A stretch of 64,000 nt of DNA, taken from the NCBI GenBank assembly GCA_032158295.1, contig CM063258.1:1756001-1820000 (forward strand). The letters run 5' to 3'. Both the position numbers and the translations under genes were made by a program. Below, in pieces: positions 1 through 10,825 of this stretch (position 1 is its first letter; the number at the start of each line of letters is the position of its first letter). The stretch is from Pycnopodia helianthoides (Eukaryota > Echinodermata > Asteroidea > Forcipulatida > Asteriidae). Below the pieces are notes generated by a model that was not told where the DNA came from, searched no databases, and saw nothing but the letters and a program-made list of their open reading frames with translations.

Positions 1-2
1 GC

Positions 3-770
3 CTGTTCGAGCTGCTGGTGATTCTGCCTCGTTTGTACCCAGAAGCCACCACGTCCTACTGGCTGAGTTTCGCATTCGGCCTTTTTCTGTACGTCAACAC
101 GCTCGGTAACCTGTTCATGGCGATGGCCACCGACTTATCATCCGGGATCTCTTTACTGCCCTCCGTCTTGAAACCGTCGTGGAGCTACTGCCCGATCTGC
201 ATGCAGAACTCCCCGCCGCGTTCTTACCACTGCTACCAGTGCAACACGTGCATCCTGAAACGGGACCATCACTGCCTGTTCATCGGCAACTGCGTCGGCC
301 ATGCCAATCAACGCTACTATGTGATGAGTGTCATGTACATCAGCATAGGAGCCCTGTATGCAAACTATCTGAACATAGACTTGGCAATGGAGAGTGTCGC
401 AACAAACCTAAACTGGAAGACTGTAGTAGCATCGTTTACTCCAATCTTCGGTTGGCTGCTTGGATTAACGGAGTCCACGTCGTTCTTCATTGCATTCCAG
501 AGTGGCACATGTGTTCTAGCATCCATCGCATTCACGATTCTCTTCTTGTTCCATTTGCGCATCACATTACGAGGGCAGACCACTCATGAAATTCGACGAA
601 TCCGCGACCGATCGTACGACCTCGGCGTCATAGATAACATTCGAGAGGCTTTTGGTACCCGTTGGTACCTGGTTTGGATGTTTCCATTGATCAAATCTCC
701 GCTGCCCAGTGATGGCCTTCATTTTAAGAAGCGTGATTCTGCTTTACTTGAAAATGTCAAGGATATGTGA
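3..770 (+). CDS. ZDHHC24: DHHC palmitoyltransferase, ZDHHC24-like, 5'-partial
   Basis: This is a membrane S-acyltransferase that would attach palmitate to cysteines of target proteins on Golgi or ER membranes. The reading frame is open to the window edge (LFELL precedes the GTG at 18), so the true start lies upstream. Visible features: an N-terminal hydrophobic segment around YWLSFAFGLFLYVNTLG; a cysteine-rich domain beginning CPICMQNSPPRSYHCYQC; the catalytic RDHHC followed by NCVGHANQRYY; a later membrane segment around SIAFTILFLFHL; then the conserved RGQTTHE (TTxE motif). The C-terminal pattern SYDLG..RW.LVW..P....PLP.DG is what I recall of vertebrate ZDHHC24. The visible 750 bases have no intron. 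The stop is TGA at 768-770. Family membership is firm; the ZDHHC24 assignment is from remembered family sequence. Confidence 0.85.
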   Translation: MFELLVILPRLYPEATTSYWLSFAFGLFLYVNTLGNLFMAMATDLSSGISLLPSVLKPSWSYCPICMQNSPPRSYHCYQCNTCILKRDHHCLFIGNCVGHANQRYYVMSVMYISIGALYANYLNIDLAMESVATNLNWKTVVASFTPIFGWLLGLTESTSFFIAFQSGTCVLASIAFTILFLFHLRITLRGQTTHEIRRIRDRSYDLGVIDNIREAFGTRWYLVWMFPLIKSPLPSDGLHFKKRDSALLENVKDM

Positions 771-1245
771 CTACATGTATAGAACCTTTATAACACTACT
801 TCCATCTTTGTCTAGTTGCCCAAATGTTTAATTTGTAGTACTGATTCCAACTTCCACACCAAAAAGAAACCAGATTGTTTTTTTATTTGTTCACAATGTC
901 GTATATGCGTTTTTTGTAACCCAAACATTATTCAACATTGTTATTCAACATTGATATCCGTCTTGCAAGTGAAATGATCCAACTTTTTGTTAGACTAACA
1001 CAAGAAAGGAATAAATTGTGTAGGATGTTTTCTTCTCTTGGAGGCATCGTGGAAAATTGTGTCTCCACTGAAAATAGCGTTGGTACTTTATCGGGAATTA
1101 CCAGAACTTTTTTATCATGTGACAAGATTCAGGAAAATAGTATAGTGTTACTTAAAGTGGAAAGACCTTGGTGCATAAAATTCATTTTAACTTTATATTT
1201 TACAAACTGCTTTATAAGCAACTATCACTTGCTATTTGTACTTAC
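771..1245. other. 3' flank of the DHHC gene
   Basis: This is AT-rich sequence downstream of the stop, probably 3' UTR at first. An AATAAA hexamer at 1010-1015 is a candidate poly(A) signal. Short ORFs on both strands look like chance. Confidence 0.4.
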
Positions 1246-1535
1246 GTTTTCATGGTAGCTACATCTAAAAGGTGCCAGGTGTAACTTTGTTTTCATGGTA
1301 GCTACATCTAAAAGTGCCAGTGTAACTTTGTTTCATGGTAGCTACACTAAAAGGTACCAGGTGGTAACTTTGTTTTCATGATAGCTACATCTAAAAGGTG
1401 CCAGGTGGTAACTTTGTTTTCATGGTAGCTACATCTAAAAGTGCAGGGTAACTTTGTTTTCATGGTAGCTACATCTAAAGGTGCCAGGTGGTAACTTTGT
1501 TTCATGGTAGCTACATCAAGGTACAGGTGGTAACT
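1246..1535. repeat. 43-bp minisatellite, about 7 copies
   Basis: The unit reads roughly TTTTCATGGTAGCTACATCT followed by AAAAGGTGCCAGGTGGTAAC and TTTG. Copies differ by small indels, such as AAAGGTACC for AAAGGTGCC and loss of a G or T in homopolymers, so the period wanders between about 40 and 45 bp. Confidence 0.9.
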
Positions 1536-2223
1536 TGTTACAAACTACTTGCCGACATTTGAAATATGGAAAAGTGGCATAGAGAAGAATAGAGTGAGAG
1601 GCCGGAGTGGATTGTTCAATGGTGAAGTCCAGGGGTGAGCTGCACAGGATTTAGATAGTCAAATAGCGCCCTTTTGCTCAGTATTTTTGTGTGTGTAAAA
1701 CGTACACATGTACATTTCACCCCGCTTAAAATCTGGGCAATCCCTCAGTTGGCAGGTATGTAATCTCAATCACTGTTCTGTCCATTTGTTTGACAATGAC
1801 AAATTTTAATTCTGATCCAATTTGTATTGTACAATGTAAATGCAAGTTTGAAAAAAGTATGAAAATGCAGAAGTTTGTTTTTTCCTTCGAAATATACATC
1901 ATGTGTAACACTTTTTATACAAATTTGATTAACATGTACTATTAGTTATTTAAAATGTGCAGCTGTTAGTGTGCTAATGTTGTAAACTTGCTGCAAGTAT
2001 GTCTTTAGTTTCTTTGTCTAATAATATTCAGACTCTTGAGATTTTCAGTGTTTGTTGTTGCTTCAAAGAATTTATTTGTGTATGTCTCTAGTTTTCTCTA
2101 GAATTTAAAAGGGCCTTGCAGGTTTCATAACAAATCATCAGGTGTAAGCCTTACCAAACCATTATAAACAGATGGGGTACGCCCTGCAGTTTGTATCATA
2201 AACCATAAGTCCAGCAATAAGTC
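1536..2223. other. Unannotated AT-rich spacer
   Basis: I see no gene or clear repeat here. It separates the 43-bp and 54-bp arrays. Confidence 0.4.
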
Positions 2224-5200
2224 TAGCAGTTTTATCAAATTTTGATCATAATTCGAAGAAATCACAAGTGGTAAGTCCAGCAGTTTTATCAAATTTAGAT
2301 CATAATTCGAAGAAATCACAAGGGGTAAGTCCAGCAGTTTTATCAAATTTAGATCATAATTCGAAGAAATCACAAGGGGTAAGTCCAGCAGTTTTATCAA
2401 ATTTAGATCAAAAATTGAAAAAATCACAAGGGGTAAGTCCAGCAGTTTTATCAAATTTAGATCAAAAATTGAAAAAATCACAAGGGGTTAGTCCAGCAGT
2501 TTTATCAAATTTTGATCATAATTCGAAGAAATCACAAGGGGTAAGTCCAGCAGTTTTATCAAATTTAGATCATAATTCGAAGAAATCACAAGGGGTAAGT
2601 CCAGCAGTTTTATCAAATTTAGATCAAAAATGAAAAAATCACAAGGGGTAAGTCCAGCAGTTTTATCAAATTTAGATCAAAAATTGAAAAAATCACAAGG
2701 GTTAGTCCAGCAGTTTTATCAAATTTTGATCATAATTCGAAGAAATCACAAGGGGTAAGTCCAGCAGTTTTATCAAATTTAGATCAAAAATTGAAAAAAT
2801 TAGAAGGGGTAAGTCCAGCAGTTTTATCAAATTTTGATCATAATTCGAAGAAATCACACAAGGGGTTAGTCCAGCAGTTTTATCAAATTTAGATCAAAAA
2901 TTGAAAAAATCACAAGGGGTTAGTCCAGCAGTTTTATCAAATTTTGATCATAATTCGAAGAAATCACAAGGGGTAAGTCCAGCAGTTTTATCAAATTTAG
3001 ATCATAATTCGAAGAAATCACAAGGGGTAAGTCCAGCAGTTTTATCAAATTTAGATCAAAAATTGAAAAAATCACAAGGGGTAAGTCCAGCAGTTTTATC
3101 AAATTTAGATCAAAAATTGAAAAAATCACAAGGGGTTAGTCCAGCAGTTTTATCAAATTTTGATCATAATTCGAAGAAATCACAAGGGGTAAGTCCAGCA
3201 GTTTTATCAAATTTAGATCAAAAATTGAAAAAATCACACAAGGGGTTAGTCCAGCAGTTTTATCAAATTTTGATCATAATTCGAAGAAATCACACAAGGG
3301 GTTAGTCCAGCAGTTTTATCAAATTAGATCAAAAATTGAAAAAATCACAAGGGGTAAGTCCAGCAGTTTTATCAAATTTTGATCATAATTCGAAGAAATC
3401 ACAAGGGGTAAGTCCAGCAGTTTTATCAAATTTAGATCAAAAATTAAAAAAAATCACACAAGGGGTTAGTCCAGCAGTTTTATCAAATTTAGATCAAAAA
3501 TTGAAAAAATCACAAGGGGTAAGTCCAGCAGTTTTATTAAATTTGGATCAAAAATTGAAAAAAATCACAAGGGGGTAAGTCCAGCAGTTTTATTAAATTT
3601 TGATCATAATTCGAAGAAATCACAAGGGGTAAGTGCAGCAGTTTTATCAAATTTTGATCATAATTTGAAGAAATCACAAGGGGTAAGTCCAGCAGTTTTA
3701 TTAAATTTTGATCATAATTCGAAGAAATCACAAGGGGTAAGTCCAGCAGTTTTATCAAATTTAGATCAAAAATTGAAAAAATCACAAGGGGTAAGTCCAG
3801 CAGTTTTATCAAATTTAGATCAAAAATTGAAAAAATCACAAGGGGTTAGTCCAGCAGTTTTATCAAATTTTGATCATAATTCGAAGAAATCACAAGGGGT
3901 AAGTCCAGCAGTTTTATCAAATTTAGATCATAATTCGAAGAAATCACAAGGGGTAAGTCCAGCAGTTTTATCAAATTTAGATCAAAAATTGAAAAAATCA
4001 CAAGGGGTAAGTCCAGCAGTTTTATCAAATTTAGATCAAAAATTGAAAAAATCACAAGGGGTTAGTCCAGCAGTTTTATCAAATTTTGATCATAATTCGA
4101 AAAAATCACAAGGGGTAAGTCCAGCAGTTTTATCAAATTTAGATCAAAAATTGAAAAAATCACACAAGGGGTTAGTCCAGCAGTTTTATCAAATTTTGAT
4201 CATAATTCGAAGAAATCACACAAGGGGTTAGTCCAGCAGTTTTATCAAATTTAGATCAAAAATTGAAAAAATCACAAGGGGTAAGTCCAGCAGTTTTATC
4301 AAATTTTGATCATAATTCGAAGAAATCACAAGGGGTAAGTCCAGCAGTTTTATCAAATTTAGATCAAAAATTGAAAAAATCACACAAGGGGTTAGTCCAG
4401 CAGTTTTATCAAATTTAGATCAAAAATTGAAAAAATCACAAGGGGTAAGTCCAGCAGTTTTATTAAATTTGGATCAAAAATTGAAAAAAATCACAAGGGG
4501 GTAAGTCCAGCAGTTTTATTAAATTTTGATCATAATTCGAAGAAATCACAAGGGGTAAGTGCAGCAGTTTTATCAAATTTTGATCATAATTCGAAGAAAT
4601 CACAAGGGGTAAGTCCAGCAGTTTTATTAAATTTTGATCATAATTCGAAGAAATCACAAGGGGTAAGTCCAGCAGTTTATTAAATTTTGATCATAATTCG
4701 AAGAAATCACAAGGGGTAAGTCCAGCAGTTTTATCAAATTTGGGCCAAAAATTGAAGAAATCACAAGGGGTAAGTCCAGCAGTTTTATTAAATATGGATC
4801 AAAAATTGAAAAAAATCACAAGGGGGTAAGTCCAGCAGTTTTATTAAATTTTGATCATAATTCGAAGAAATCACAAGGGGTAAGTGCAGCAGTTTTATCA
4901 AATTTTGATCATAATTCGAAGAAATCACAAGGGGTAAGTCCAGCAGTTTTATCAAATTTAGATCAAAAAATGAAAAAATCATAAGGGGTAAGTCCAGCAA
5001 TTTATCAAATTTTGATCAAAAATCGAAGAAATCACAAGGGGTAAGTCCAGCAGTTTTATCAAATTTTGATCATAATTCGAAGAAATCACAAGGGGTTAGT
5101 CCAGCAGTTTTATCAAATTTAGATCAAAATTGAAAAAATCACAAGGGGTAAGTCCAGCAGTTTTATCAAATTTTGATCATAATTCGAAGAAATCACAAGG

Positions 5201-5600
5201 GGTAAGTCCAGCAGTTTTATCAAATTTAGATCAAAATTGAAAAAATCACAAGGGTTTAGTCCAGCAGTTTTATCAAATTTTGATCATAATTCGAAGAAAT
5301 CACAAGGGGTAAGTCCAGCAGTTTTATTAAATTTTGATCATAATTCGAAGAAATCACAAGGGGTAAGTCCAGCAGTTTTATCAAATTTGGGCCAAAAATT
5401 GAAGAAATCACAAGGGGTAAGTCCAGCAGTTTTATTAAATTTTGATCAAAAATTGAAAAAAATCACAAGGGGGTAAGTCCAGCAGTTTTATTAAATTTTG
5501 ATCATAATTCGAAGAAATCACAAGGGGTAAGTCCAGCAGTTTTATCAAAATCGTGTCAAAAATTGAAGAAATCACAAGGGGTAAGTCCAGCAGTTTTATG
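2224..5600. repeat. 54-bp minisatellite array, about 62 copies, with higher-order structure
   Basis: The unit contains AATCACAAGGGGTAAGTCC, AGCAGTTTTATCAAATTT and a variable part: GATCATAATTCGAAG in one class, GATCAAAAATTGAAA in another. Since 54 is divisible by 3, both strands stay open for long stretches; forward frames repeat an 18-residue unit containing KKSQGVSPAVLSN. That is a property of the period and not evidence of a protein. Some units carry two extra bases (CACACA) that break the frame. Unit order repeats with a period of about 926 bp: the segment around 2901-3305 recurs at about 3827-4231, and 3537-3731 recurs at 4463-4657. Confidence 0.95.
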
Positions 5601-6143
5601 AAATGCTGCCATCCTACTTTTCCCCTTGGAGCCCATTGTAACCAAATCAAGGCTGGAAGGTCAGAGAAAGTCTGGTAACTTAATGAGAAATGACTATTAG
5701 AACCATTTTGTCACTGAGCAGACATGGAACCTATTGATGGTCAAACCCATGATAAAACTCCACTAAAGTTGATACTTGGAGAGCTATTGACAATGTACCA
5801 TTAAATATAACAATGTTGAATTCCTTGACGCTGATGGTGCAATAAAACAAACCAGATGAGAGTCACACATGGAAAACTGATAGTGAACATTAACATTCAT
5901 TTAATATAATAACAATATTATCAAAATCTTAAAGAGCACCAAAGTCTGCCTGAAAAGACAGTCAAGGTGCTTCACAAAAATATTTTTTTTAAACTAAGAC
6001 CAAACACATTGTATAAAAATACTAAATGTTTGTCAAATGCTTAAAATAGAAGCTAAGTACCCAGGTCTCGAACAAACTTGTCTGTTTTCACTAACAAACA
6101 ATGCGTACGTACACGTCCCATTTTTTGTGTTTACAACCGTATA
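5601..6143. other. Unannotated spacer
   Basis: Unique-looking AT-rich sequence between two tandem arrays. I see nothing specific in it. Confidence 0.4.
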
Positions 6144-6555
6144 CAGACTGCCACAAAGTGCCATACCTTCCAGGCTAGCATTGGGTGGATGGGTTTCTTC
6201 TGTTTGTGCAGCTGACATTGGTACCACAGACTGCCACAAAGTACCAAATCTTCCAGGCTAGCATTGGGTGGATGGGTTTCTTCTGTTTGTGCAGCTGACA
6301 TTGGTACCACAGACTGCCACAAAGTACCATACCTTCCAGGCTAGCATTGGGTGGATGGGTTTCTTCTGTTTGTGCAGCTGACATTGGTACCACAGACTGC
6401 CACAATGTACCACATCTTCCAGGCTAGCATTGGGTGCATGGGTTTCTTCTGTTTGTGCAGCTGACATTGGTACCACAGACTGCCACAAAGTACCACATCT
6501 TCCAGGCTAGCATTGGGTGCATGGGTTTCTTCCTTTGTACAGCTGGTATTATCAG
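6144..6555. repeat. 83-bp tandem repeat, about 5 copies
   Basis: Units begin with CAGACTGCCACAAAGTACCA at 6144, 6227, 6310, 6393 and 6476, and contain TCCAGGCTAGCATTGGGTG and TTCTGTTTGTGCAGCTGAC. Copies are nearly identical; the last one diverges after GGGTTTCTTCC. The overlapping minus-strand ORFs here simply re-read this unit in rotating frames. Confidence 0.95.
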
Positions 6556-8230
6556 GAAACCCCCATGGCTTGTGTGCTGTGGATTTAGTCTCCACAGTCT
6601 TCTGTAGCATTGTGTGGTAAGAGCCAATTGGGCAGGAGACTGCACCAATAGTGGCTTGTGTACTGTGGACCCTTAGCAAGGGCCATTTTGGGCAGGTTAT
6701 GAAAACAAGAAGTACGGGTATCCTTTAATTATAATTACCCAAAAGAGCAAATAAGACTTGCCAAAAAGATATCAAATCTTGTAACCAGAACATGTACTTG
6801 AGTTTCTGTTGTGATGAATTATTTCATGATGGTGTGAGCTGGGGACTGTATAGGAATGGAACAATAGCCCATATGCACAAGCCCCATCTTAGAAATATTA
6901 TATACCGCAATGCATTTTGGGAAACCGAGTGCAGTTAAAACACAAATCAAGTTGCCAAGATGGACGTCAAGCTGTAACTACATGTATGCCAAGTTTTTTC
7001 AGTTGTGCACCGCATTGCTTCAAAATCAGTGCACTAGTCTTGCTCGGACTCGGATTTCACCCAGAATGCTTTGCGCACCGATCATGTGCATGGGGACATG
7101 CGTATGGGCTATTGCAATATGTCTACTATAGACCCACTGCACTGACTGACGTCACACCAGGCTACTCTCTGCTATGGTCTGCCATTTTGGGAATTATAGT
7201 TGCATGTGGTTTGCTTCTCAACGCACTCTCGTCACTTTTGCACAATGGGCAGGATTTATCTAGAATCCATAAATGGCGCAACCAAGATTTATATAGGGTG
7301 ATGATGTGGTGTTAACTGGAACAGTTATATGCATAATCACATTATACTCTAAGTAACAAAATTAAACTAGAGAAATTTCATTCACATATTTTTTGTTAAA
7401 CCAGCAAGCTAAACTGCTCTCTACAGAGTGTGTGTGTTGTCTAGAATGGCATAACAGTACTTAAAATATGGTATGCTTTTGCTATTATAGTGTGAAAAAT
7501 GGAAACTTTCTTTACATGTATATACAGAGGAATAATGTAAACTGTTTTATAAACAAAGTGCCAGAAAAACATTACACCATAAGAGAAAGACTGTCTCAAA
7601 GAGGATGCAGTCAACCTCATCCCCAGGGGTGATCAATCTCGCCGCACCATTTTCTCCCAGCATGCCTTGCTCGCTCATAACCCCTGGAATTGGTTCATTA
7701 AAATAAGCTAGAATCTGGCACATTTTGATTAGGCCTGTGGTCGATCCACTCTAAGCGCACGCTCAAGTACATGGTAACCCGCAAAAGAGGCCTAAAGTCA
7801 AAGAGCAACTGGTCCCCTCTCATTCTTCTCTGATCTTGTGATATGTCTAACTCTATGCAGTTTAGTGTGATTGTGTAAAAACATGTTTCATTTGGAATGG
7901 AATCACGTCAAAATACTTGCATTTTCACCGCATGTACTAGGCGTCTTACAAGCGCCACACAAGCACTCAGAATTTGTTATCAAGCGTGCATGCCAAGTAG
8001 TCACGCTTGGGAGCCAATCAGCGTTGTTATTCAGTACATCCCTACCAGGGGTTAGTGACGAGAGGTATCAAATCAGCGCGCTGCCCAGGGTAGCGAGGCT
8101 GGGATGCAGTGAAAAGGACCACTGACAAAGAGAGATCTTACAATGGGAAATAGAATAAACTATACCGTCAGTGCCAAAAACTTGAAAAATCGGTAGAAAC
8201 CTCATATTGATTTTTTTGTTGGTTTCAATG
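6556..8230. other. Gene-free interval
   Basis: No convincing gene. A plus-strand ORF at 6917-7315 (132 codons, non-ATG start) has a hydrophobic stretch but no recognisable family. Possible regulatory words are a full CRE-type TGACGTCA at 7147-7154 and CCCAGCATGCCTTG near 7657, similar to a ZNF143-type site. None of this is proven. Confidence 0.35.
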
Positions 8231-10422
8231 TAGTTGGTTGGTATCTAACAATTGACAAAGTTACAACTCTCAAAAGCGTCTACTTTCTTAAGTATGCTAA
8301 GTCGATGAAAGGCAAAAACCCGAAGAACCTGGAAATGCGTTTTCACGAAGAGCCGAAAACCTTTTTGTCATTTTGTGTATTCGCGACCGCGTTGATTGTA
8401 TAGCTGGCACATTGCCAATCATGAGTGCTCCGGCTTTTGCGTTTTCACGAAGTGCCAAAAACTTTGTTATTGCGTTTGCACGAACAGCCAAAAAGTTTAC
8501 ACACGACGCGCGCGCGGCTGCACACAGACCACAATTTGTACAGTTTTCACGAAGAGACAATCTTGTTAATTAAATAATTCCTCATTAATTAAGCACGTTA
8601 TGGACAAATTTGAAAGCAGATTTGTATGATTTAGGATCTGTACTTCCCTGATATGTAAAATTTCAAAGATTAAATTGCGAATAGTCTACCAACCAGTAAT
8701 TTTAAAATTAGCTTAACTTCAAACGCGGTTTTCTCCAAACATACATTTTTGGCTTTAGGGGACTTTTTGGCCCTTCGTGAAAGTTGATCGGTATCTAACA
8801 ATTTACAAAGTTACAGCTCTCAAAAGCGTCTAGTTTCTTAATTATACTAAATGGATGAAAGGCAAAAACCCCAATAACCTGGAATTGCGTTTTCACGAAG
8901 AGCCGAAAACCTTTTTGTCATTTTGTGTATTTGCGACCGCGTTGATTGTATAGCTGGCACATTGCCAATCATGAGTGCTCCGGCTTTTGCGTTTTCACAA
9001 AGTGCCAAAAACTTTGTTATTGCGTTTTCACGAACAACCAAAAAGTTTAATATGATGCGCGCGCTGCACACAGACCACAATTTGTACAGTTTTCACGAAG
9101 AGACAATCTTGTTAATTAAATAATTCCTCATTAATTAAGCACGTTATGGACAATTTTGAAAGCAGATTTGTATGATTTAGGATCTGTACTTCCCTGATAT
9201 GTAAAATTTCAAAGATTAAATTGCGAATAGTCTACCAACCAGTAATTTTAAAATTAGCTTAACTTCAAACGCGGTTTTCTCCAAACATACATTTTTGGCT
9301 TTAGGGGACTTTTTGGCCCTTCGTGAAAGTTGATCGGTATCTAACAATTTACAAAGTTACAGCTCTCAAAAGCGTCTAGTTTCTTAATTATACTAAATGG
9401 ATGAAAGGCAAAAACCCCAATAACCTGGAATTACGTTTTCACGAAGAGCCGAAAACCTTTTTGTCATTTTGTGTATTCGCGACCGCGTTGATTGTATAGC
9501 TGGCACATTGCCAATCATGAGTGCTCCGGCTTTTGCGTTTTCACGAAGTGCCAAAAACTTTGTTATTGCATTTTCACGAACAGCCAAAAAGTTTACACAC
9601 GACGCGCGCGCGCTGCACACAGACCACAATTTGTACAGTTTTCACGAAGAGACAATCTTGTTAATTAAATAATTCCTCATTAATTAAGCACGTTATGGAC
9701 AAATTTGAAAGCAGATTTGTATGATTTAGGATCTGTACTTCCCTGATATTTAAAATTTCAAAGATTAAATTGCGAATAGTCTACCAACTAGTAATTTTAA
9801 AATTAGCTTAACTTCAAACGCGGTTTTCTCCAAACATACATTTTTGGCTGTAGGGGACTTTTTGGCCCTTCGTGAAAGTTGATCGGTATCTAACAATTTA
9901 CAAAGTTACAACTCTCAAAAGCGTCTAGTTTCTTAATTATACTAAATGGATGAAAGGCAAAAACCCCAATAACCTGGAATTGCGTTTTCACGAAGAGCCG
10001 AAAACCTTTTTGTCATTTTGTGTATTTGCGACCGCGTTGATTGTATAGCTGGCACATTGCCAATCATGAGTGCTCCGGCTTTTGCGTTTTCACGAAGTGC
10101 CAAAAACTTTGTTATTGCGTTTTCACGAACAACCAAAAAGTTTACACATGACGTGCGCGCTGCACACAGACCACAATTTGTACAGTTTTCACGAAGAGAC
10201 AATCTTGTTAATTAAATAATTCCTCATTAATTAAGCACGTTATGGACAAATTTGAAAGCAGATTTGTATGATTTAGGATCTGTACTTCCCTGATATGTAA
10301 AATTTCAAAGATTAAATTGCGAATAGTCTACCAACCAGTAATTTTAAAATTAGCTTAACTTCAAACGCGGTTTTCTCCAAACATACATTTTTGGCTTTAG
10401 GGGACTTTTTGGCACTTCGTGA
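8231..10422. repeat. About 547-bp satellite, 4 tandem copies
   Basis: The landmark GCTGGCACATTGCCAATCAT occurs at about 8403, 8953, 9499 and 10048, giving spacings of 550, 546 and 549 bp. Copies are highly similar. Each unit contains several copies of TTTTCACGAAG or TTTTCACGAAC and, near its end, the reverse complement TTCGTGAA. Each also has an AT-rich stretch with TTAATTAAATAATTCCTCAT. Short ORFs on both strands recur in every copy with differing ends and are not supported as genes. Confidence 0.95.
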
Positions 10423-10424
10423 AA

Positions 10425-10563
10425 TTGCTGACGACCACGTGCAGGAAGAAAAATTTAGAGTTGAACGTTTTGACGTCAACCAAGGCACACTTCAAGAAGC
10501 TGCAGCTGCTATGAAGCACTATACAGGCATCCACGGAAGCCGTTTACACCTCAGATGTCTGTA
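10425..10563 (+). other. Possible exon or coding relic abutting the satellite
   Basis: Directly after the satellite, one frame reads EIADDHVQEEKFRVERFDVN, then QGTLQEAAAAMKHYTGIHGS, and ends in TAG at 10561-10563. The composition looks protein-like, unlike the AT-rich surroundings. GTGCAG at about 10439-10444 could act as a splice acceptor. I do not recognise the family, and there is no start codon at the left. It could be an exon, a gene relic or a chance frame. Confidence 0.25.
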
Positions 10564-10689
10564 GTGCAGTTGTTGGTCAAAGCTTTTTCTGGATTCTTCC
10601 TCCCTTGCCAATGATTAATGCAAACGACAGAAACTTGCCATTGGAATGTTCTACATGTACGTATAAAAAAAGTCTGCGCTATGTATGTG

Positions 10690-10825
10690 TTATAAGGTAG
10701 CATCGGCCACTGGATTGGCATGTATTGTGATGCTGCAGAGTCTAGTGTCACTCAATGGACGGAAGGTCTTCTCATTAACTGTCAACTTCTCTAGGTCGTC
10801 CAGCGCTTCTAAACCGTCAATGACT
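10690..10825 (-). CDS. PPIL3: PPIL3 last coding exon
   Basis: The acceptor is CTGTTAAG at 10832-10826; the exon's first base completes a Lys codon split with the previous exon. It encodes [20 protein letters not shown] and [13 protein letters not shown], ending in TAA at 10692-10690. Confidence 0.92.

Noticed and set aside
179..589. ORFs overlapping the DHHC domain in other frames
   Set aside because: The DHHC frame is clearly the coding one; these have no family signal.
2268..4231. Long ORFs in both strands of the 54-bp array that look like repetitive proteins
   Set aside because: A period divisible by 3 keeps any stop-free frame open on both strands. There is no start context, splice evidence or non-repeat coding sequence attached, and two-base insertions break the frame repeatedly.
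6131..6679. Overlapping minus-strand ORFs with cysteines (MWQSVVPMSAAQTEETHPPN)
   Set aside because: They are the same 83-bp unit read in rotating frames; the period is not divisible by 3.
6917..7315. 132-codon ORF with a hydrophobic stretch
   Set aside because: Non-ATG start, no recognisable domain and no supporting splice or repeat evidence.
8297..10215. Recurring ORFs on both strands of the 547-bp satellite
   Set aside because: They recur because the DNA is repeated. Their ends shift with small indels and no domain is recognisable.
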